Positions 26,479 through 35,000 of a stretch of 64,000 nucleotides of DNA are shown in pieces. The position numbers were made by a program, and so were the translations under genes. A model generated the notes under the pieces. It made no database searches, had not been told where the DNA came from, and was given only the letters and a program-made list of their open reading frames with translations. Location of the stretch: contig JAFQQF010000016.1 of assembly GCA_017411385.1 (NCBI GenBank), forward strand, positions 62,001-126,000. Direction: 5' to 3'. This DNA comes from Ruminococcus sp. GTDB lineage: Bacteria; Bacillota; Clostridia; Oscillospirales; Acutalibacteraceae. The first letter of the stretch is position 1; each line of letters begins with the position of its first letter.

Positions 26479-26522
26479 GGTGCTGTTCCGAAAAATCGGA
26501 ACAGCACCTTGCGGTGTTTTTT
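26479..26522 (+). terminator. Terminator after dnaK
   Basis: A perfect 12-bp stem GGTGCTGTTCCG / CGGAACAGCACC with a 6-nt loop, then TTGCGG and a T-run. It should end most dnaK transcripts before dnaJ. Confidence 0.8.
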
Positions 26523-26559
26523 AACCTGCTCAAAAGAGCTTAGGTTCTCCGCACAAACC

Positions 26560-26641
26560 AAACGGCAGGAGCAAGCCCCTGCCCTACAAAACAAACCTTA
26601 AATCAAACGGCAGGAGCAAGCCCTGCCCTACAAAACAAACC
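26560..26641. repeat. Two tandem copies of a GGCAGG...CCTGCC element
   Basis: Two nearly identical 37-38-bp copies (26560-26597 and 26605-26641) separated by 7 bp. Each begins AAACGGCAGGAGCAAGCC, contains a GGCAGG/CCTGCC palindrome and ends CCCTACAAAACAAACC. The first has one extra C. They fill the space just upstream of the dnaJ ribosome site. The CCCTACAAAACA tail also occurs at 6342-6373. Confidence 0.8.
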
Positions 26642-26670
26642 AACATATAACCACAAAAGAGGGTGAAAAC

Positions 26671-27816
26671 TTGGCTGATAAAAGGGACTATTATGAGGTC
26701 ATGGGTGTTCAGAAGGGCGCCACAGACGAAGAAATCAAAAAAGCCTACAGACAGCAGGCAAAGAAATACCATCCCGACTTAAATCCCGGCAACGCAGAGG
26801 CCGAGGCTAAATTCAAAGAGGTTAACGAAGCATACGAGGTGCTTTCAGATAAAGATAAGCGTGCAAGATACGACCAGTTCGGACACGCAGGCGTAGACCC
26901 CAACTACGGTGCAGGCGGCTACGGCGGCAGTCCCTTCGGTCAGGAAGTAGACTTCGGCGATATTTTCAACAGCGTTTTCGGTGGCTTCGGCGGTTTCGGA
27001 GGCAGACGCTCCTCCAACCCCAACGCCCCCCGTCGCGGTGCCGACGTAGAAACAACAGTTACCATCTCCTTTGACGAAGCCGCAAAGGGTTGCCGCAAAG
27101 AGGTAACATACAACTGCGTAGCCACCTGCGAGGAATGCTCAGGCACAGGTGCACAGAAGGGTACTTCCCCCAAAACCTGTCCCACCTGCAAAGGTCGCGG
27201 TCAGGTAAACGTTCAACAGCGTACACCCTTCGGTGTAGTTCAGACCACCAAGGTCTGCGACTCCTGCCGAGGCACAGGTAAGATTATCGACAATCCCTGT
27301 AAAGCCTGCGGTGGTAACGGCAGAAAGAAAAAACAAAGAAAAATCGAAATCAACATCCCTGCAGGTGTGAACAACGACCAGGTACTCAACGTATCAGGTC
27401 AGGGCTCCAGCGGTACAAACGGCGGCCCTGCAGGCGATTTGCATGTATATATCAGCGTTCGCCCCCATCCCATCTTTGAGCGCAGAGGTGACGATGTATG
27501 GTGCGAGCTTCCTCTTACCTTTGTTCAGGCGGCTCTGGGTGCAGAGGTAGTAGTACCCACCATCGACGGCAAGGTGAGCTACTCAGTCCACGACGGTACT
27601 CAGCCCGGTGATGTGTTCAAGCTCAAGGGCAAGGGTATCCCTCACATAAACGGCAGAGGCAGAGGCGACCAGTATGTAAAGGTAACCATTGAGGTTCCCA
27701 AGAACTTAAGCTCTAAGCAGAAGGAAGCCTTAAAGCAGTTTGAGTCCTCAACCACAGAGAAAAACTACGCAAAGCGCAAAGGCTTTGTGGATGTAATCAA
27801 GAGTCTTTTTGACTGA
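26671..27816 (+). CDS. dnaJ: Chaperone DnaJ (Hsp40)
   Basis: 381 aa. J domain with the HPD motif ([10 protein letters not shown] near residue 32), a Gly/Phe-rich linker, and four zinc repeats: [24 protein letters not shown] and CKACGGNG (the last departs from CxxCxGxG only at its final Gly-x-Gly spacing). The C-terminal substrate domain follows. It stimulates DnaK ATPase. The start is TTG at 26671 after AGAGGGTG; no in-frame ATG exists before the J domain is already under way, so the TTG is needed. The 250-bp gap to dnaK holds a promoter-like site, a terminator and two repeats. Confidence 0.96.
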   Translation: MADKRDYYEVMGVQKGATDEEIKKAYRQQAKKYHPDLNPGNAEAEAKFKEVNEAYEVLSDKDKRARYDQFGHAGVDPNYGAGGYGGSPFGQEVDFGDIFNSVFGGFGGFGGRRSSNPNAPRRGADVETTVTISFDEAAKGCRKEVTYNCVATCEECSGTGAQKGTSPKTCPTCKGRGQVNVQQRTPFGVVQTTKVCDSCRGTGKIIDNPCKACGGNGRKKKQRKIEINIPAGVNNDQVLNVSGQGSSGTNGGPAGDLHVYISVRPHPIFERRGDDVWCELPLTFVQAALGAEVVVPTIDGKVSYSVHDGTQPGDVFKLKGKGIPHINGRGRGDQYVKVTIEVPKNLSSKQKEALKQFESSTTEKNYAKRKGFVDVIKSLFD

Positions 27817-27834
27817 TAAAACAGAGGTATACTT

Positions 27835-28758
27835 ATGGAATGGACCGAAATTATAATCTCTGTGCACAGAGAACACCTTGAAACAGCAGAGGCTATTGCT
27901 CATATGATAGTCCCCTACGGCTTCTATGTAGAGGACTACTCCTCCCTTATGGAAGAGGTTATGGAGATTGCCCACATTGATTTGATTGACGAGGAGCTCC
28001 TTGCAAAAGACAAGGACAAAGCCCTCATTCACGTTTACATCAGCCCCGAGGAAAATCCCGCCGAGTCTGTTGCTTTTCTCAGAGAAAGGCTTGCATCCGA
28101 GGGTGTTCAAAACGAAATCGACACCACAGGCTGTGACGAAATGGACTGGAGAAATAACTGGAAGCAGTTCTTCTTCCCCATCCCTGTTGGCGAAAAGCTT
28201 CTTATCCGCCCCACTTGGCGCGACGAATACGACGCAGGGGACAGAAAGGTTATCAACATCGACCCCGGTATGGCATTCGGCACAGGCAATCACGAAACCA
28301 CTCGCCTTTGCCTTAAGTGCCTTGAAAAATACGTCAGTGACGGCGACAAGGTGCTTGACGTAGGCTGCGGAAGCGGTATTCTTTCCATTGCTTCCGTGCT
28401 CCTTGGTGCAGACAGCGCCTTTGGTGTAGATATTGACCCCACCGCAGTTCGCACTGCTGATGAAAATGCACAGATGAACTCTGTTTCCGATAAATGCAGG
28501 TTCGTTGCAGGAAATCTCACCGACAAGGTTGAGGGTGTTTACGAAGTTGTAGTTGCAAATATTGTAGCAGATGCTATAATTATGCTGTCAGCAGACGTTA
28601 AAAACTTTATGCGTGACGACTCGGTATACATTATGAGCGGTATCATTGATAAACGCCATAACGACGTGCTTTCTGCTATCGAAAAGGACTTTGAGGTTAT
28701 CGAAACCTTTGAGGAAGCAGGCTGGGTGTGCATTGCCGCAAAGGCAAAGAAAGCATAA
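27835..28758 (+). CDS. prmA: Ribosomal protein L11 methyltransferase
   Basis: 307 aa. An N-terminal substrate-binding domain (WTEIIISVHREHLETAEAIA) precedes a SAM-dependent methyltransferase domain with motif I DVGCGSGILSIA (near residue 177) and VVANIVADAI. PrmA trimethylates L11. It begins 18 bp after dnaJ with AGAGG as ribosome site, and dnaJ-prmA is a frequent pair in Firmicutes. Confidence 0.94.
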   Translation: MEWTEIIISVHREHLETAEAIAHMIVPYGFYVEDYSSLMEEVMEIAHIDLIDEELLAKDKDKALIHVYISPEENPAESVAFLRERLASEGVQNEIDTTGCDEMDWRNNWKQFFFPIPVGEKLLIRPTWRDEYDAGDRKVINIDPGMAFGTGNHETTRLCLKCLEKYVSDGDKVLDVGCGSGILSIASVLLGADSAFGVDIDPTAVRTADENAQMNSVSDKCRFVAGNLTDKVEGVYEVVVANIVADAIIMLSADVKNFMRDDSVYIMSGIIDKRHNDVLSAIEKDFEVIETFEEAGWVCIAAKAKKA

Positions 28759-28829
28759 ACCCGACACACAGATGTCACATTAAGCTGTTATGCTGATAAA
28801 ACCAATACAATAATCGGAGGGACAAACCA

Positions 28830-29534
28830 ATGAACAAACCCAACAAAAGAGAGGGTCTTAACCTTATTTTCTCTGCAGGTCTTATTGCACTTTACATCGT
28901 GTGCTCTTATTTCTTCCTGACTCTTGCAAACGGCTCCAACGCACTTGCTCCTTATCTGAACATACTTATTTTCACTATGTTTGGTCTGGTTGTTTTCTAT
29001 GCAACAAGAGTAGGCGAAGGCAAGCCCGTAAAGCGTTTCAGCCTTGCTACCCTTCTTATTCTTGACATTCCCGCTCTGTATGCAATTCTGGCACAGCTTA
29101 TTCCTGCCCTGCCCCTGCACACAGCTATCGCAAACTTAGGCGGTACAGCTCCTTTGGAGTACAGCCCCCTCTTTATCCTTGCTTGTGTAGCTCTGGGCTA
29201 TGGTATCCCCTACACCTTCCTCAGCGGTTTCGAAATGGTTGAGGAAAAGGCAGAAACCACAGAGGAAGAGGACTGTGAGATTATCGAGCTTGCAGGCGAA
29301 TTTGTTATCTGCGAGTCAGACGTTGAGGGTGCTCTGCTTGTAGTTGATGACACAGACCTTGAGTTTGATGCAGAAAAAGAAATCAAGCTTTCTGAGGTTA
29401 CTCCCACAAACGACGAGGTTAAAATCGGTTCTTATGTAATCTTTGTTGCAACAGATGTTGATGTTGAAGACGAAGAAACAGAGGAAGTTTTCGAAGAAGC
29501 AGAAGAAACCAAAGCAGAAGAAACTGCAGAATAA
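28830..29534 (+). CDS. Membrane protein with acidic C-terminal tail, family unknown
   Basis: 234 aa. Four predicted helices (about 12-33, 37-60, 70-92 and 112-132) are followed by a cytoplasmic, very acidic tail of about 100 residues. The tail includes a short repeated pattern of hydrophobic strands (EFVICESDVEGALLVVDDTDLEF; SYVIFVATDVDVEDEE) and ends in a Glu/Thr run. I do not recognise the family. GGAGGG lies before the ATG. It follows prmA by 71 bp and may be read from the same transcript. The tail could bind a basic partner; this is a guess from charge only. Confidence 0.75.
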   Translation: MNKPNKREGLNLIFSAGLIALYIVCSYFFLTLANGSNALAPYLNILIFTMFGLVVFYATRVGEGKPVKRFSLATLLILDIPALYAILAQLIPALPLHTAIANLGGTAPLEYSPLFILACVALGYGIPYTFLSGFEMVEEKAETTEEEDCEIIELAGEFVICESDVEGALLVVDDTDLEFDAEKEIKLSEVTPTNDEVKIGSYVIFVATDVDVEDEETEEVFEEAEETKAEETAE

Positions 29535-29546
29535 TTAATTTTATAC

Positions 29547-29575
29547 TTGATGATTTGCTCCTTTAGGGGTACAAT
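29547..29575 (+). promoter_or_regulatory. SigA-type promoter of the Mrp-family gene
   Basis: TTGATG (29547-29552), 17-bp spacer, TACAAT (29570-29575). The leader to the ATG is about 60 nt and contains the hairpin at 29587-29615. Confidence 0.65.
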
Positions 29576-29586
29576 ATAAAAAGCAC

Positions 29587-29615
29587 AGGGTGTATAGGCA
29601 CATACTATGCACCCT
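29587..29615 (+). other. Stable hairpin in the mrp leader
   Basis: Arms AGGGTGTATAG and CTATGCACCCT pair over 11 positions with one G-U wobble and a 7-nt loop. No T-run follows, so it is not a terminator. It begins about 5-8 nt after the predicted transcription start and may stabilise or regulate the mRNA. Confidence 0.5.
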
Positions 29616-29641
29616 ATTTACTTGGAAAAGAGGTATGTATT

Positions 29642-30463
29642 ATGGGTTGCACACACAACTGTGAAACCTGTGGTGAGAATTGCCACTCCAAAGGCGAAAA
29701 CACCATTCAAAAAGAAGAGCTTAACGCACACAGCTCTGTAAAAAAAGTAATCGGCGTTGTATCAGGCAAGGGCGGTGTAGGCAAAAGCCTCGTCACCTCT
29801 GCAATGGCTGTTATGATGAACCGCAGAGGCTACAAGACCGCTGTGCTGGATGCTGACATTACAGGTCCTTCCATCCCAAAGGCTTTCGGTCTTACCGAAA
29901 AATGTATGGGCTCTGAGTTCGGCATTCTGCCCGTTACCACCAAAACAGGCATCGACGTAGTATCCATCAACCTGCTTCTCGAAAACGAAACCGACCCTGT
30001 TGTATGGCGCGGTCCCGTTATTGCAGGCACAGTAAAGCAGTTCTGGACAGAGGTTGTATGGAACGATGTAGACTATATGTTCATTGATATGCCTCCCGGA
30101 ACAGGCGATGTTCCCCTGACAGTATTCCAGAGTCTGCCCATTGACGGCATCATTGTTGTTGCTTCCGTTCAAGACTTGGTAGGAATGATTGTTGAAAAAG
30201 CCGCAAAAATGGCAAACCTTATGAACGTTCCCATTCTCGGTCTTGTTGAGAATATGAGCTACTTCAAGTGCCCCGACTGCGGTAAAGAGCACAAAATTTT
30301 CGGCGACAGCCACATTGAGGATATTGCCGCCAAATACAACACAGAGGTTCTTGCAAAGCTTCCCATTGACCCTGACCTTGCAAAGTGCACCGACACAGGC
30401 ACAATGGAGCTGTTTGTAGGCGATTACTTCGAAAAAGCCGCCGACAAGGTAGAAGCTCTCTGA
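29642..30463 (+). CDS. Mrp/NBP35-type Fe-S cluster carrier ATPase
   Basis: 273 aa. A short Cys-rich N-terminus (C3, C7, C10, C14), the deviant Walker A GKGGVGKS at 42-49, switch regions LDADITGPSIP and DMPPGTGD, and the C-terminal cluster motif FKCPDCG (near residue 220). Proteins of this type assemble a [4Fe-4S] cluster between two subunits at the CxxC motif and pass it to apo-proteins. The many Fe-S proteins encoded nearby (Rnf, PFOR, Nth) would be plausible clients, but no direct link is visible. A strong terminator follows. Confidence 0.92.
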   Translation: MGCTHNCETCGENCHSKGENTIQKEELNAHSSVKKVIGVVSGKGGVGKSLVTSAMAVMMNRRGYKTAVLDADITGPSIPKAFGLTEKCMGSEFGILPVTTKTGIDVVSINLLLENETDPVVWRGPVIAGTVKQFWTEVVWNDVDYMFIDMPPGTGDVPLTVFQSLPIDGIIVVASVQDLVGMIVEKAAKMANLMNVPILGLVENMSYFKCPDCGKEHKIFGDSHIEDIAAKYNTEVLAKLPIDPDLAKCTDTGTMELFVGDYFEKAADKVEAL

Positions 30464-30480
30464 TACACCATAAACAAACT

Positions 30481-30511
30481 AAACCTCCGATTTTTTCGGA
30501 GGTTTTTATTT
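30481..30511 (+). terminator. Terminator of the Mrp-family gene
   Basis: Stem AAACCTCCGA / TCGGAGGTTT with a TTTTT loop, then TTATTTTTT. Confidence 0.9.
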
Positions 30512-30557
30512 TTTACATCTGCACATACTACCTTTGAATACTCAACGGCGGTGACTT

Positions 30558-30980
30558 ATGAAATTATCCTCAAAGGTTCTTATTCTGTGGGGAGTAAGGG
30601 TTTTCCTTCTTCCTCTGCCTGTTACTCCTCTTCTGGAAAAAGGCTTTGACTCAAAGCTTGTGTTATGGCTTGTATATCTTCTTGTAACTTCTGCCGTGTT
30701 CTGTGTTTTTTATATAAAATACAAAACCTGTGTTGTAAAGCTCACCCCCTCTAAGCTAAGCCTTGAATCGGGGTATTTCATAAGAAAACACCTGCATATA
30801 AAACAAAGACACATTCTTGCCGCCACAAGAGTGTCCACTCCTCTTTCTCAAAAGCTTAAGCTTAGCACCCTTGTTTTATACTGCGAAGGAAGCACCTTTA
30901 TTTTGCCGCCTCTGACAGAAGCTTTCACAGAGCAAATCGAGTCAAAAATACAAAGTTCGGAGGAAAACTATGAAGCTTAA
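30558..30980 (+). CDS. Bacterial PH-domain membrane protein (YdbS-like)
   Basis: 140 aa. Two membrane helices (about 6-24 and 32-54) precede a bacterial PH-like (bPH2) domain, with the typical KLTPSKLSLESGYFIRKHLHIKQRHI strand pattern. Bacillus YdbS and YdbT form a similar pair. They are thought to act at the membrane, but their molecular role is not settled. Its end overlaps the start of the next gene by 11 bases, so the two are co-translated and probably form a complex. Confidence 0.75.
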   Translation: MKLSSKVLILWGVRVFLLPLPVTPLLEKGFDSKLVLWLVYLLVTSAVFCVFYIKYKTCVVKLTPSKLSLESGYFIRKHLHIKQRHILAATRVSTPLSQKLKLSTLVLYCEGSTFILPPLTEAFTEQIESKIQSSEENYEA

Positions 30981-32337
30981 GCCCTCTTTTGTATACGTTG
31001 TTTTCTTTCTGTATCGCTTTGGCTTTCTTCTTGCGGTAATCCCCCTGCAAAGGGTTATTTTTGAAAAGCTTCCGCCCAAAATCGCAATTTATATTTACCG
31101 CTCTGATATATGTGCTCTTTTTCTTCTGTGCGTATGGGCAATCCTCAGTCTGCACCACATTTATGCCTACACCGAAAACAGCACAATCCATATAAGAAAG
31201 GGTATTTTTATTGCAAGAGAGCTGGTCTTTAAAAAGAAAACTATTCACACAACTCACCTTTCACAGGGTATTTTTCTTCGTTTTTGCAAGGCATGCAAGG
31301 CAGAAGTGTTTTCTTCCAAAGCAAGTGCCTCTATTTATCTTAAAGCCAAAGACTGCAGACAGCTTCTGTTAAAAAACGGTACCTCTTCTTTCAAAAACGG
31401 TTTGTTTTCTTCTATTATTTTCTCCGTGAGCTTTTCATCCTCTCTCACGGGACTTCTGTCCTTAGTGCCCTTACTTCGCAACATCGCAAGCATTCTGGGA
31501 GAAAAACAAACCCAAAGTATTCTTTCCTATGCTGATTTGTGGCAAGCAATAGGCTACACGGCAGCACCGCCCTTTCTTCGGATTGTTTCAAGTCTTATTT
31601 TCTTCTCTTGGGCTACAGGTGCGGCAGTTGAGTTTTTCCGCTATTACCGACTTCGGCTGACAAGGGGATATGACTCTGTTCTGCTTGAGCACGGTCTTAT
31701 AAAGCACCACACCAAAAAAATCAACAAAAAAGCCATATCTGCCCTTGTAAAAAGACAAAGCATCCTGCTGTATTTTTCGGGACTGTTTACTTTGGAGGCT
31801 TATGTATCTCATTCCAAGCAGTACAAAATCCCTTTACTGCTTGCAAGCAGAAAAAGCAGATGCCAAGGTATTGCAAAAAACCTCGGATTCTCTTGCACCG
31901 ATAATTTCGAAAGCATTGTCAAGCCTCACACATCTGCCCTGTGGGGCTACACGTGGAAGCCCTTGCTGTTTATTTCTCTTTTGTCCTTAGCCTTTATATT
32001 AACGGATACCCTCACCCCTTTTCGCACCGAGCCTCACCTTGCACTTTTTCTTACTCTGTGGGGTGTGGTGTGGTTTATGTTTTCAACTGTTGCTCACAGT
32101 CGCTCCGCTTTGCTTTGCAAGAATGACAGCATTCTAATCCGAAGCACCAGAGGATTAAGCTATATTGAAGCAGTCATCCCTTCCTCAAAAATCACCTGTA
32201 TACGCACAACCCAGAATATTTTTCAGAAAAGAAAAGGGCTGTGCCACCTGTATGTGCACATCCCCTCAAGCAAGCGACAGTATTTCCTCATAAGACATAT
32301 AGACAAAAGCAAAACCGCACAGCTTACAAAAGCGTAA
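30970..32337 (+). CDS. Bacterial PH-domain membrane protein (YdbT-like, multi-domain)
   Basis: 455 aa. Pairs of membrane helices alternate with bPH2-type domains, at least three in all (after helices near 10-60, 145-220 and 320-365). Motifs of the type IHIRKGIFIARELVFKKKTIH, VLLEHGLIKHHTKKI and ILIRSTRGLSYIEAVIP mark the domain starts. This is the YdbT arrangement. GGAGG is placed for the ATG at 30970 inside the upstream gene. The final codons lie within the shared terminator stem at 32312-32349. Confidence 0.75.
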   Translation: MKLKPSFVYVVFFLYRFGFLLAVIPLQRVIFEKLPPKIAIYIYRSDICALFLLCVWAILSLHHIYAYTENSTIHIRKGIFIARELVFKKKTIHTTHLSQGIFLRFCKACKAEVFSSKASASIYLKAKDCRQLLLKNGTSSFKNGLFSSIIFSVSFSSSLTGLLSLVPLLRNIASILGEKQTQSILSYADLWQAIGYTAAPPFLRIVSSLIFFSWATGAAVEFFRYYRLRLTRGYDSVLLEHGLIKHHTKKINKKAISALVKRQSILLYFSGLFTLEAYVSHSKQYKIPLLLASRKSRCQGIAKNLGFSCTDNFESIVKPHTSALWGYTWKPLLFISLLSLAFILTDTLTPFRTEPHLALFLTLWGVVWFMFSTVAHSRSALLCKNDSILIRSTRGLSYIEAVIPSSKITCIRTTQNIFQKRKGLCHLYVHIPSSKRQYFLIRHIDKSKTAQLTKA

Positions 32338-32349
32338 ACTGTGCGGTTT
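32304..32349. terminator. Bidirectional terminator overlapping the end of the YdbT-like gene
   Basis: Stem AAACCGCACAG / CTGTGCGGTTT (32312-32322 with 32339-32349). The left arm is inside the coding sequence, whose stop is at 32335-32337. The T-run is better on the minus strand (TTTTGCTTTTG), so it mainly serves the DUF4173 operon. Confidence 0.7.
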
Positions 32350-32377
32350 AATATATAGGAGATCTTTATAAGAGATT

Positions 32378-34123
32378 TTATACGTAAATTCCCTCGGAAG
32401 AAGGTTCCTCCGTAAAGGGCTTGATCTGTCTTTTTTCAAAGTAAACCTGAGCATCGTTTTCGGGAAGGTTGAAGCCTACAAAACCATTATCAAAAGATGC
32501 AAGGTATCGATAGAATCCACGCACCTGCTTGCCTACGGTTTCGTAGTAGTCGTTGTAATCTTCATCCCCATCTTCATACCACGTCTTGTAGTAGTCCCGA
32601 TACTCGGGGTCTATTTCGTTTACAACCTCGGTTTCATCATCAAAAAGCTCGTCAAGGTACGGCACGGCACTGTGGTTAAGCTCGTAGAGAGCTTCTTCGC
32701 CCATCCAGCCGATTTTGCCCTCCTTGAACCACTGCACATTGTACTTTGCAATTACCATGTCTGTGGGGAAAAAGCTGAAAACAAAGAACAGCATTAAGAA
32801 CATTGCAAACGTTGCACTCCAGAATCGGAACTTGGGAACAAGGATTTTTACAAACAGAATAAACACAAGAAGGAACATAAATGCTGTCAGCCACAAAGTG
32901 TAAATTCTCTTGTGAGTTAAGCCGTATGCAGAGGTATACATAACCATCTTTGCAACAGAAATTGCAACAAGCATCCACGAAAAAAGGCACAGCACACAAA
33001 CAACAAGCTTAACGCCTATACTGTAGTGGCCGTTTTCCTTCTTCTTGCACAGAAGCATAGTAAGCAGCACCATAAAGACATTGATTGCTACCACACCGCA
33101 AAGCTCAAAGAAGCCCTGCCGTGCATACTCGGCGTATGTAAAATCTTCGGGCAGAATGCTCTGAAAAGCACTTGTGAAGTATGCAAACTGAGAAATAAAG
33201 TAGGCAATGTAAAGCAGAATAACAGGCACAAAAGCAGTCATAAAAACAATATGATTTGCCACACCCTTGCGTTTTCTGCCGTTCATTTTCTTTACCGCTT
33301 CCCTGTCACGGATTGAGGTAATCAGCACACTGAAAATTATCATCGCAACAGGCACTGCAAAAATGAATCTTACGAGGAACTCTCCCAGCTCATCCGAGAT
33401 GTTATCAATACCGATGAAATTGCGGAAAGCCTCGTCAGAGGACATAAGCAAAGCACCAATCACGGCGGTAAAGGGAATTGTCACCAGAAGGCCCAAAAGC
33501 ACATAGCGAAGAACCTTGGTCTTTGTATTCTTTGCGGGCTTAAAAACAGCCACAGGCATAGCAATAAAGTTCTTAAAGGGGTTCACAAAGGTTGAGCGTA
33601 GCGCATCGCTCAAAAACCTCTGCCTGCAGCCTTTAATACCGGCACAGGATGAATAAATCCAGTACATATAAAGTACCGCCAAGAACAAAGCACCAAAGCC
33701 TTTGGTAACAGGATTGTCGCTCAAAATAAAGGTTACGGGGAAGCAGGCAATAAGAGCCGCGAGCGAAATGCTTGTGCCGTTAAACTTCACACCCTCTTTT
33801 GCAAGGAATACCATTCCTGCCATAAGGGCAATTTCAAAGAATATGAGAGCTCCCATTCCCGGAGCTGTGCCTCCAAAAAGGAAGCGGACAAAAGCATAGC
33901 CCAGCACAAGGGCTATAAGGGTAAAGCATTTTTCAAAAACAGAAAAATCAAATCTGCCTGATTTTTCAGGCTTATTTGCAACAGACTCAACAGGCTGTGC
34001 CCCCTCATAGGGGTCACAAGGTGCCTGTGCAGGCTCCTCACAAATAACGGGAACACACTCTCTTTCCTCAGGACGGGTGTAGGGGTTGCCCTGCTCCTTT
34101 GTCCTTACAAAGTTGTCAGTCAT
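32378..34123 (-). CDS. DUF4173 family multi-pass membrane protein
   Basis: 581 aa. A cytoplasmic N-terminus of about 55 residues precedes about twelve predicted helices and a soluble C-terminal tail rich in Asp/Glu/Tyr. The sequence fits the DUF4173 family of uncharacterised Firmicutes membrane proteins. The start is the ATG at 34123, whose ribosome site AAGGAG lies in the last codons of the HTH gene; the stop and start are 5 bp apart, so expression is coupled. It is the last gene of a DUF2975-HTH-DUF4173 operon. Function unknown. Confidence 0.8.
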   Translation of the reverse strand: MTDNFVRTKEQGNPYTRPEERECVPVICEEPAQAPCDPYEGAQPVESVANKPEKSGRFDFSVFEKCFTLIALVLGYAFVRFLFGGTAPGMGALIFFEIALMAGMVFLAKEGVKFNGTSISLAALIACFPVTFILSDNPVTKGFGALFLAVLYMYWIYSSCAGIKGCRQRFLSDALRSTFVNPFKNFIAMPVAVFKPAKNTKTKVLRYVLLGLLVTIPFTAVIGALLMSSDEAFRNFIGIDNISDELGEFLVRFIFAVPVAMIIFSVLITSIRDREAVKKMNGRKRKGVANHIVFMTAFVPVILLYIAYFISQFAYFTSAFQSILPEDFTYAEYARQGFFELCGVVAINVFMVLLTMLLCKKKENGHYSIGVKLVVCVLCLFSWMLVAISVAKMVMYTSAYGLTHKRIYTLWLTAFMFLLVFILFVKILVPKFRFWSATFAMFLMLFFVFSFFPTDMVIAKYNVQWFKEGKIGWMGEEALYELNHSAVPYLDELFDDETEVVNEIDPEYRDYYKTWYEDGDEDYNDYYETVGKQVRGFYRYLASFDNGFVGFNLPENDAQVYFEKRQIKPFTEEPSSEGIYV

Positions 34124-34128
34124 AAAAA

Positions 34129-34332
34129 TCACTCCTTGTATTCAAGAATGTCTGACGGTTGACAGTCGAGAGCCTTGCAAAGCTTCTCGAGAGTTGAAAA
34201 ACGAATAGCTTTTGCCTTGCCTGTTTTCAGTATGGAGAGATTCGGGGGAGTGATGTCAATCATTTCCGCAAGCTCGTTAGAGGAAATCTTGCGCTTTGCC
34301 ATCATCACGTCCAAATTTACGATTATCGGCAT
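34129..34332 (-). CDS. Small XRE-type helix-turn-helix regulator (YozG-like)
   Basis: 67 aa, consisting only of an HTH domain: MMAKRKISSNELAEMIDITPPNLSILKTGKAKAIRFSTLEKLCKALDCQPSDIL. Such regulators are commonly encoded right after a DUF2975 membrane protein, as here (18-bp gap, AAGGAGG before the ATG). The pair resembles membrane-tethered or membrane-sensed regulator systems, but the signal is not known. Its targets probably include its own operon. Confidence 0.88.
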   Translation of the reverse strand: MPIIVNLDVMMAKRKISSNELAEMIDITPPNLSILKTGKAKAIRFSTLEKLCKALDCQPSDILEYKE

Positions 34333-34350
34333 TTGTAAAATTCCTCCTTA

Positions 34351-34827
34351 TTAAATTGTGTAGTCGTTTTCTTCTTTGATGTCAATAACTCGAAGAAGAA
34401 GATGCTTCATAACCTTGCAGAAGCCAAAAAGCATAAGACACACAAAGGCAACAAGGAAGAGTATAAACACAAAGCTGGGATGGGCACGCATCAGCCATAT
34501 TGCCAATACAATAAAACCAATCATATAAGCCACAAGCTCGCCCATTGCAATGTATGCAATGTTGTCAAAAAGCCTTACGGTACCCATAGTAAAAGCCTTG
34601 TCCGACTGAACATTACTGCAGATTTTGAAAATCAGCACAATAATGTAGTAAAAACCAATCAATGTAACCCACACGAAAATAAGCAAGGGGTATTCAAGAT
34701 AAGCAATCTCCGGAATACGCCAAGCTGCCCAACTGGCCACTTCGGGCATAAGCGTAACGGAAAGGACGAAGGTTGTACCGCCTATAATAAGCAGTAACCA
34801 TTTGAACATCCGGATGTATTTGTCCAT
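34351..34827 (-). CDS. DUF2975 family membrane protein
   Basis: 158 aa with four predicted helices (about 8-28, 43-68, 95-118 and 124-145). This is the DUF2975 pattern, including NVQSDKAFTMGTVRLFDNIAYIAMGEL between the helices. Family members accompany YozG-like HTH proteins. I start it at the ATG at 34827, seven to eight bases after GAGGTGA. The frame runs upstream to 34878 but would cover the promoter at 34850-34878. Confidence 0.82.
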   Translation of the reverse strand: MDKYIRMFKWLLLIIGGTTFVLSVTLMPEVASWAAWRIPEIAYLEYPLLIFVWVTLIGFYYIIVLIFKICSNVQSDKAFTMGTVRLFDNIAYIAMGELVAYMIGFIVLAIWLMRAHPSFVFILFLVAFVCLMLFGFCKVMKHLLLRVIDIKEENDYTI

Positions 34828-34849
34828 AATATTATTCACCTCGTACTGG

Positions 34850-34878
34850 ATAATATCACCATTAAACTCAAAAGTCAA
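34850..34878 (-). promoter_or_regulatory. SigA-type promoter of the DUF2975-HTH-DUF4173 operon
   Basis: Minus strand TTGACT (34873-34878), 17-bp spacer, TATTAT (34850-34855). The 5' leader is only about 16 nt. Confidence 0.75.
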
Positions 34879-34950
34879 GAAAAATTTTATGAAAAACGAT
34901 AATTTCTTTTTGATTTCAGAAAAATTAATGCTGTTTTTCTAAAAAACCAA

Positions 34951-34987
34951 CAAAAAAACCGCAACCTTACACAGGGCAGATTGCGGT
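34951..34987 (-). terminator. Terminator of the rsmE-nucleosidase-TRIC operon
   Basis: Stem ACCGCAA / TTGCGGT (34958-34964 with 34981-34987), followed on the minus strand by seven T. It lies 13 bp past the TRIC stop. Confidence 0.75.
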
Positions 34988-35000
34988 AAAATACAAATTA

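Noticed and set aside
26560-26641. CRISPR-like repeat pair
   Set aside because: Only two copies with a 7-bp spacer, internal palindrome and a dispersed relative elsewhere; no cas genes.
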